Source of the DNA: Bacteroidota bacterium
Lineage (GTDB): Bacteria; Bacteroidota; Ignavibacteria; Ignavibacteriales; Melioribacteraceae
NCBI GenBank assembly: GCA_023381535.1
Contig: JAMCSN010000107.1
Location: 1-11,347, forward strand
DNA length: 11,347 nucleotides
Direction of reading: 5' to 3'
Below, piece after piece: positions 7,493 through 11,347 of the stretch. Both the position numbers and the translations under genes were made by a program. The notes beneath the pieces are model-generated. The model was not told where the DNA came from. It worked only from the letters and a program-made list of their open reading frames with translations, and did not search any database. Position 1 is the first letter of the stretch; each line of letters begins with the position of its first letter.

Positions 7493-8327
7493 AATAAATC
7501 GGATTCATTCCATACTTGCCACACGCGTACATCATTAGAATTGAAGCGAGATCAATCGCTGCGCGCTTCTCGTCGTCTTCAGCAACAACGAGATCGTAAA
7601 CTTCAGCAACAAGTTTCATGTTTGTTAAAATTTTTTTCAATTCCGAAAAAGTAGGTTCACCGTGCCAGTTTGCGACCCGCTTAATCAAGTTCTGTTCGTT
7701 ACGCCGCAGCAGTTCGGAAAATGTTATTATGTTGGAACTGAGTTTTGTTCTCGGTTTGCAAATAGTAATCAGATCGTTTGTGTACTGATCCCACTTCTTA
7801 GCCAGGTCTTCGTATTTATCGTACATCAAATCTTTCGCCTTATCCAAAGTAAACTTTGCGCGGGTGAGAGTTTTGAATTTCGGAATCAGCGCATAACCGT
7901 CGTAACTTTTTATTCCGGTTCCCTTTTCAACATACTTCCATCTTCGCAACAACTGGCTTGCCGTCTGAATGGCAACTACTTTATCAAGTTCGCTGTCAAT
8001 CACAACAAATTTACCTTGCTGATAATTTACGACCGTGCACCAGTGTTCCCAGTCCTTCACACTTAAAATGCAAGGATGACCTTTCTTAAGTTCATTAACA
8101 AGCATGCGTCTTGCATCGTCGGGGTTGCTTGATTGGAAATGTTTTAGTTTGCATTGAAATCGTCGTGCGGCGCGTGATAAACCGATTTCGTCCGTGCCTG
8201 CCCACCAAGTGCTTCCGGCAATTATTCCGATCTGGTCTTCATCTTTGAAGACACCGAGCATCACAAGCGCATACTTGAGCGCGAACGGACCGCATTGATA
8301 TTTGTTAGGTTGAGGATAAAAACTCAT
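7491..8327 (-). CDS. C39-like papain-fold cysteine peptidase, cytoplasmic
   Basis: Protein of 278 residues. The first 150 form a C39-like peptidase domain: YQCGPFALKYAL with nucleophile Cys12, His95 in WEHWCTVV, and Asp111 in FVVIDSE, in the order and spacing expected for a papain-like triad. The WWAGTDEIGLSRAAR helix and HPCILSV strand are also typical. There is no signal peptide or ABC-transporter domain, since the catalytic Cys comes only 12 residues from the start, so it is not a bacteriocin-export peptidase. The remaining ~130 residues are predicted largely helical and not recognised. The gene is divergent from an ATP-grasp ligase gene with 98 bases between starts. This suggests, without proving, a shared pathway in which one enzyme makes and the other cleaves or trims a peptide bond. 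It may instead be a transglutaminase- or amidase-like enzyme of the same fold. Confidence 0.8.
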   Translation of the reverse strand: MSFYPQPNKYQCGPFALKYALVMLGVFKDEDQIGIIAGSTWWAGTDEIGLSRAARRFQCKLKHFQSSNPDDARRMLVNELKKGHPCILSVKDWEHWCTVVNYQQGKFVVIDSELDKVVAIQTASQLLRRWKYVEKGTGIKSYDGYALIPKFKTLTRAKFTLDKAKDLMYDKYEDLAKKWDQYTNDLITICKPRTKLSSNIITFSELLRRNEQNLIKRVANWHGEPTFSELKKILTNMKLVAEVYDLVVAEDDEKRAAIDLASILMMYACGKYGMNPIY

Positions 8328-8375
8328 TGAGAGAAATTCTCATTCATCCTGATTGCCCGCAAAAATAACAAAACT

Positions 8376-8406
8376 TTTGATATGCAAAACATTTTTGTTT
8401 ACTTTG
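8376..8406 (+). promoter_or_regulatory. candidate Bacteroidota-type promoter for the ATP-grasp gene
   Basis: In the 98-base divergent spacer, TTTG (8376-8379) is followed after 20 bases by TACTTTG (8400-8406). This resembles the Bacteroidota -33 TTTG / -7 TAnnTTTG pattern with one base missing in the second box. It would give a leader of roughly 12-15 bases before ATG 8426. The spacer is AT-rich, so chance matches are likely. Confidence 0.3.
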
Positions 8407-8425
8407 CAAAAAAAATTTGAGCGAA

Positions 8426-9478
8426 ATGAAAGTTGCAATAGTCTTCAACGAAACTAACCCCGAACAATATAAAACCAAAAAGAAGCGGACTAAAAATCCG
8501 GATTTCAAGCCGGTTTTCAGCCTTGAAGAGAACAACCCATTATTCGAATTTGAAGAAATGGCGAAAGCTTTGAGAAAATACAACTACGAAGCTTATACGC
8601 TGAACATATTGGATAATCTTACTACTTTCATAAAGGATTACGAGAAGAACAAACCGGATGTTGTTTTCAATCTTGTTGAATTATACAAAGACCAGCCGCG
8701 ACTAGAAATGAGCTTCACCGGGATTTTAGAATTGATGAATGCGGCTTACACCGGCGCACCGCCTCTTGCTTTGGGAACTTGTCAAAACAAAACCTTAACA
8801 AAAAGAATTTTGAGCTCGCTTGGAATAAGAACCCCGCGTTACAAAATCATAAAGACAATGGACCGTTCTTTCAGACTTGGTTTACACTATCCTTTGATTG
8901 TAAAGCCCGCGCTCGAAGATGCGAGTGTTGGAATTGATAACGACGCCATTGTTGATAACGTAGATACTTTGAAAAAACGAGTGGAATATGTTTTCAACTC
9001 GTTCAATCAACATGCACTGGTTGAAGAATTTATTTTAGGACGCGAACTGAACATAGCGGTCTTCGGTGATAAAAATCCTACCATACTCCCAATCAGCGAA
9101 ATTGATTTTTCGCAAATGCCGGATGACCTTCATCCCATTGTTAGCTTCCAGGCAAAATGGGATCCTATGCACGTGGCTTATCATAAGACAATTCCAATTT
9201 GTCCGGCTCAATTACCCGATAAAATTCGCGAAGAAGCCGAAATCATGGCTTTGAATTGTTTCCGAGCCGTCGGATGCCGGGATTATGCGCGTGTTGACAT
9301 GCGGCTTTCTAAAAGTGATAACAAACTTTATGTGCTTGAAGTAAATCCGAATCCGGATTTAACCGAAGACGCTGGATTCATGCGCTCGGCAACTCACGGC
9401 GGGTATTCATACAAAAAAACTTTAAAGATGATTGTGGATTTTGCGTATGAAAGGAAACACCCTCCAGTCAGCAATTAA
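8426..9478 (+). CDS. ATP-grasp ligase, D-Ala-D-Ala-ligase-like
   Basis: ATP-dependent carboxylate-amine ligase of 350 residues with Ddl-like architecture. N-terminal pre-ATP-grasp part: MKVAIVFNE, a Lys/Arg-rich loop (about 15-28), VVFNLVE and AYTGAPPLALGTCQNK. ATP-binding residues: Lys122, Lys160 in PLIVKPALEDASVGI, Glu200/201 in LVEEFILGREL. Mg/phosphate residues: Arg289, Asp291 (ARVDMRL), Glu305 and Asn307 (VLEVNPN). Ddl enzymes normally continue NTxPGMT with a downstream Ser that binds the acceptor D-Ala; here the sequence is NPNPDLTEDAGF, so acceptor specificity probably differs and a housekeeping Ddl is unlikely. A TTG at 8417 in frame could extend it by three residues, but ATG 8426 starts exactly at the conserved first strand. 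It is divergent from the C39-like peptidase gene and converges with the HAD gene 15 bases downstream. Confidence 0.88.
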   Translation: MKVAIVFNETNPEQYKTKKKRTKNPDFKPVFSLEENNPLFEFEEMAKALRKYNYEAYTLNILDNLTTFIKDYEKNKPDVVFNLVELYKDQPRLEMSFTGILELMNAAYTGAPPLALGTCQNKTLTKRILSSLGIRTPRYKIIKTMDRSFRLGLHYPLIVKPALEDASVGIDNDAIVDNVDTLKKRVEYVFNSFNQHALVEEFILGRELNIAVFGDKNPTILPISEIDFSQMPDDLHPIVSFQAKWDPMHVAYHKTIPICPAQLPDKIREEAEIMALNCFRAVGCRDYARVDMRLSKSDNKLYVLEVNPNPDLTEDAGFMRSATHGGYSYKKTLKMIVDFAYERKHPPVSN

Positions 9479-9493
9479 CACTTTCAAGAATTA

Positions 9494-10264
9494 TCAGCAA
9501 AAAATTTTTTCCAGGATTGCTATCGCATCTTTGAGATTTCTCGCTTCGTGATCTGGTTTGATCTTTGAATCGTGAGCTAGAGGATATTCAGTCTTGCCGG
9601 TGTAAACTATAATCGTTGTCGCGCCCAATTCCGATGCGCCGCGTATGTCGGTTTCCAGATCATCGCCAATCATTACAAATTTTTGCTGATATTGGTAACC
9701 AAGCAATTGCAGTGCGGAGCGAAAATAAAGCGGCGAAGGTTTCCCAATTAACACGGCTTCTTTTTGAGCGGCGTATTCTAATGCTGCAACAAATGTCCCG
9801 GCATCCAAAAGCAAACCGTCTTCGGCAGTTTTCCAGTAACGATTTTTCTGCATGGCAATCAGATCGGCGCCGTCTAAAACTTTTTTGAAAATTTCGTTGA
9901 GCGTTTTGAAATCCCAATTCTTTCCGTAATCACCTATAACAACGGCTTCGGGATTTTCATCATCGATCATATTCTCAAAAATTGATTTCACATTTTCAGC
10001 GCAGAAGACGGAAACTTTTTTATACCGCATTCTACAATAAACAGCAGCAGCTTCCGAAGCAGTTATAACCGGGATTTCCAAATTGATCCCGTTCTGCTTA
10101 AAGAAATTCCGTACATCCGAAGAAGTAGATAAAGTCGAATTGCTTAAAATGCATACAGTGACATTGGCGGAATTCAAAAATTCAAACAGCGCTCCGGTGA
10201 AAGACGCAATTTTATTATCGAGACGGAGAACTCCATCGAGATCAATCAGCAATGGCGGTTTCAA
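9494..10264 (-). CDS. HAD-IIA family phosphatase (NagD/LHPP-like)
   Basis: Cytoplasmic 256-residue HAD hydrolase with subclass IIA features. Motif I is DLDGVL (Asp8 nucleophile, Asp10), motif II ILSNS (Ser41), motif III Lys175 in LIGKPSPLYF, and motif IV MIGDDLETDI (Asp201, Asp202). The cap region contains NRYWKTAEDGLLLDAGTFVAAL (141-162), typical of the NagD/HDHD2/LHPP group, which dephosphorylates sugar phosphates, p-nitrophenyl phosphate or phospholysine/phosphohistidine; the substrate is not predictable. The start is TTG (10264-10262), overlapping the cobO stop as TTGA. No ATG lies upstream of motif I, and an AAGGA ribosome site supports this start. It is the last gene of a three-gene operon. 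A possible link to corrinoid metabolism rests only on cotranscription. Confidence 0.92.
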   Translation of the reverse strand: MKPPLLIDLDGVLRLDNKIASFTGALFEFLNSANVTVCILSNSTLSTSSDVRNFFKQNGINLEIPVITASEAAAVYCRMRYKKVSVFCAENVKSIFENMIDDENPEAVVIGDYGKNWDFKTLNEIFKKVLDGADLIAMQKNRYWKTAEDGLLLDAGTFVAALEYAAQKEAVLIGKPSPLYFRSALQLLGYQYQQKFVMIGDDLETDIRGASELGATTIIVYTGKTEYPLAHDSKIKPDHEARNLKDAIAILEKIFC

Positions 10265-10785
10265 GACTCGATTCCTTTTCGCGCAAGAATTCCATTCTGG
10301 TAGTAGTGCTTCACCTCTTTCATTTCTGTCACAAGGTCGGCACGATCAATGAGCGGTTGCGGGCAATATCTTCCCGTTAAAATCAATTCTACATTTTCCG
10401 GTTTAGAGTCGAGTACCGTAAGCACATCTTCAACCTTCAGCAAACCAAAATGAATTGCAACGCACGCTTCGTCAAGAATAATTAAATCAAAATTGCCGTT
10501 TAACATTTTCTCCGACGCGGTTCTGAGAGCTTGTTTTGCTTTTTCAATTTCTTCTTGCGGCGGCGGTTCGCGTTTCAATACGAAATCATCTTTGCAGCAT
10601 TGCTCAATTGTTATCCAACCGGAAAGATTTTTAAGACTGTTCAATTCGCTGTAAGGATATTCCTTCATGAATTGAATAATGTAGGATTTCAGTCCGGCAC
10701 CTGCAGCACGAACAGCTTGTCCTATTGCTGCTGTTGTTTTCCCCTTACCGTTACCAGTATAGATTTGTATGAACCCGCGGTTCAT
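10261..10785 (-). CDS. cobO: cob(I)yrinic acid a,c-diamide adenosyltransferase (CobO/CobA/BtuR type)
   Basis: Transfers the 5'-deoxyadenosyl group of ATP to Co(I) corrinoids, giving adenosylcobalamin precursors, in the cytoplasm. The 174-residue protein shows the P-loop GNGKGKTT (11-18), the Walker-B-like LDEACVAIHFGLL (104-116), and the strongly conserved end ELILTGRYCPQPLIDRADL (133-151) with KHYYQNGILARKGIE. It lacks the ~25-residue N-terminal helix of enteric CobA, beginning directly at the first strand, as other short members do. The ATG overlaps the upstream stop as ATGA and has no own Shine-Dalgarno, so translation is probably coupled. No other cobalamin biosynthetic gene is in the window, so it may serve salvage of imported corrinoids. 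Confidence 0.95.
   Translation of the reverse strand: MNRGFIQIYTGNGKGKTTAAIGQAVRAAGAGLKSYIIQFMKEYPYSELNSLKNLSGWITIEQCCKDDFVLKREPPPQEEIEKAKQALRTASEKMLNGNFDLIILDEACVAIHFGLLKVEDVLTVLDSKPENVELILTGRYCPQPLIDRADLVTEMKEVKHYYQNGILARKGIES
10273..10277 (-). promoter_or_regulatory. Shine-Dalgarno deciding the TTG start of the HAD gene
   Basis: On the minus strand AAGGA sits 8 bases before TTG 10264, inside the end of cobO. Together with the TTGA stop/start overlap and motif I beginning at residue 8, it fixes this non-ATG start. Confidence 0.7.
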
Positions 10786-10985
10786 GACGTTTTGTGCGCT
10801 TTACGGCTTAATGCGGCTTTTCGTAGTTCAACGCTTTGAAGAATTTTTATTCTCTCTTGTTCGTTCAAAAACTGCCAGCGCATAATTTCTTCAATAGTTC
10901 TGAAACAACCTTTGCAGTAATGCGTCACGGGATCCATGATACAATGTTTGTTGCACGGTGTTAATTGTAATGTGCTTGTTTGCAT
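10782..10985 (-). CDS. DUF1289 small cysteine-motif protein
   Basis: Peptide of 67 residues with the DUF1289 pattern PCNKHCIMDPVTHYCKGC: Cys11, Cys15, Cys24 and Cys27, then FRTIEEIMRW (28-37). The four cysteines suggest a zinc or Fe-S site; the biochemical role of the family is not established. A basic helical tail follows (about 43-65). First gene of the operon with cobO and the HAD phosphatase, overlapping cobO by 4 bases (ATGA). It has a sigma70-like promoter about 36 bases upstream and no strong Shine-Dalgarno. The cysteine spacing and the RTIEEIMRW block make the family call firm; the link to corrinoid metabolism is only by position. Confidence 0.88.
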   Translation of the reverse strand: MQTSTLQLTPCNKHCIMDPVTHYCKGCFRTIEEIMRWQFLNEQERIKILQSVELRKAALSRKAHKTS

Positions 10986-11010
10986 TGATAACTTGCCAAT
11001 CTTAATACGA

Positions 11011-11020
11011 CGATATATCG
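11011..11020. promoter_or_regulatory. perfect 10-bp palindrome CGATATATCG, possible operator
   Basis: Perfect palindrome immediately downstream of the predicted -10 box, covering the expected transcription start of the DUF1289-cobO-HAD operon. A repressor bound here would block initiation. The AT-rich core makes chance occurrence plausible. Confidence 0.3.
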
Positions 11021-11049
11021 AATATATGTTCTCGCTGAGAAAGATTCAA
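11021..11049 (-). promoter_or_regulatory. sigma70-like promoter for the DUF1289-cobO-HAD operon
   Basis: On the minus strand TTGAAT (11049-11044) and TATATT (11026-11021) are separated by exactly 17 bases, matching 4/6 and 5/6 of the sigma70 consensus. The predicted start near 11014 leaves a leader of about 28 bases to ATG 10985. The spacer contains a TTCTC-n3-GAGAA inverted repeat (11029-11041). If the host is a Bacteroidota using the TAnnTTTG consensus, this match could be fortuitous. Confidence 0.45.
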
Positions 11050-11052
11050 AAG

Positions 11053-11083
11053 AAAAAGGCGAGAAAAATTTCCCGCCTCTTTT
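11053..11083 (-). terminator. intrinsic terminator after the S46 peptidase gene
   Basis: GGCG-A-GAA / TTC-C-CGCC (11058-11077) forms a hairpin with one internal mismatch and a 4-base loop. Read on the minus strand it is followed by a T tract (11057-11053), about 32 bases after the peptidase stop. The plus strand also ends in TCTTTT, so it could work in both directions, and it insulates the downstream operon promoter. Confidence 0.75.
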
Positions 11084-11109
11084 ATCAGGATAAATTTGTC
11101 CGCACAACG

Positions 11110-11347
11110 TTATTCAGTTTTGCCGCTTTGTAATTCATTCACCAATCTGTCGGCATGGAAATAAAATTTCAATGCTTCAATCAAACCCCACGAATCCGTT
11201 GCGACTGCACGATTATTCTCTGGAAGAAAAATAAAATCACCGGCAAGACTTTCAAGGTTGCCGTCGTGAATTAATCCAACAACTTCTTTCTTTTCATTTA
11301 TTACCGAACTGCCGGAGTTGCCGCCGACAATATCATTCGTAGATGCA
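11110..11347 (-). CDS. S46-family dipeptidyl-peptidase (DPP7/DPP11 type), C-terminal fragment
   Basis: Only the last 78 residues are in the window; the gene runs off the right edge, so no start is visible. The fragment reads STNDIVGGNSGSSVIN, the block around the catalytic Ser (NSG) of S46 peptidases. It continues with VGLIHDGNLESLAGDF and an ENNRAVATDSWGLIEAL helix, as in DPP7/DPP11. These are periplasmic enzymes that release dipeptides from the N-terminus of peptides and are common in Bacteroidota. The position 18 residues after the Ser is Gly (in DGN). In characterised enzymes, Gly there goes with DPP7-type hydrophobic P1 preference and Arg with DPP11 acidic preference. The usual Pro after NSGS is replaced by Ser. 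An intrinsic terminator follows the stop codon. Confidence 0.9.
   Translation of the reverse strand, partial: ASTNDIVGGNSGSSVINEKKEVVGLIHDGNLESLAGDFIFLPENNRAVATDSWGLIEALKFYFHADRLVNELQSGKTE

Noticed and set aside
7662..8066. 134-residue open frame on the plus strand
   Set aside because: Antisense to the C39-like peptidase, with no recognisable motif or start context.
8324..8347. Seven-codon leader frame (minus strand) whose TGA overlaps the peptidase ATG
   Set aside because: The possible AGG ribosome site abuts its ATG with no spacing; a chance arrangement is more likely than a leader peptide.
9498..9511. A-run followed by T-run at the end of the HAD gene as a bidirectional terminator
   Set aside because: No GC-containing stem; it is simply an AT tract inside the coding sequence.
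10531..10839. 102-residue open frame on the plus strand
   Set aside because: Antisense to cobO and the DUF1289 gene; low-complexity Phe/Cys-rich product.

Overview
The window reads as chromosomal DNA of a Bacteroidota/Ignavibacteria-type bacterium. This is inferred from gene content, not from a marker gene. The cbb3 oxidase has CcoN and CcoO fused in one polypeptide and a CcoP with only one haem site. The gene order ccoNO-ccoQ-ccoP-ccoG-ccoH-safE is familiar from that group, and an S46 dipeptidyl-peptidase lies at the right edge. Base composition looks moderately AT-rich throughout, with no obvious compositional break. No mobile element, CRISPR array, tRNA or rRNA was seen. No gene-free stretch exceeds about 125 bases.

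Positions 1-5604 (+ strand) form one tight operon for a microaerobic cbb3-type cytochrome c oxidase: the fused catalytic/cytochrome subunit (cut by the left edge), CcoQ, CcoP, the assembly factors CcoG and CcoH, and a small SafE/DsbD_2-type membrane protein probably involved in metal or redox supply. Genes overlap or abut by a few bases. The copper ATPase CcoI and CcoS, often found with this set, are not in the window.

Positions 5700-6834 (+) hold a stand-alone HD-domain phosphohydrolase and a SixA-like histidine phosphatase. Positions 6872-8327 (-) hold an isochorismatase-family hydrolase and a C39-like cysteine peptidase with no export signal. That peptidase is divergent from a D-Ala-D-Ala-ligase-like ATP-grasp enzyme (8426-9478, +). 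The ATP-grasp protein keeps the ATP and Mg residues but lacks the usual Ddl acceptor-site motif. This ligase/peptidase pair is the best candidate here for an uncharacterised system.

Positions 9494-10985 (-) form a compact three-gene operon: a DUF1289 small cysteine protein, a CobO/CobA-type corrinoid adenosyltransferase and a HAD-IIA phosphatase. Each junction overlaps by 4 bases, and the last gene uses a TTG start with a good Shine-Dalgarno. A well-spaced sigma70-like promoter with two short palindromes precedes the operon. It is separated by an intrinsic terminator from the 3' end of an S46 dipeptidyl-peptidase (11110-11347, -) that runs off the right edge.
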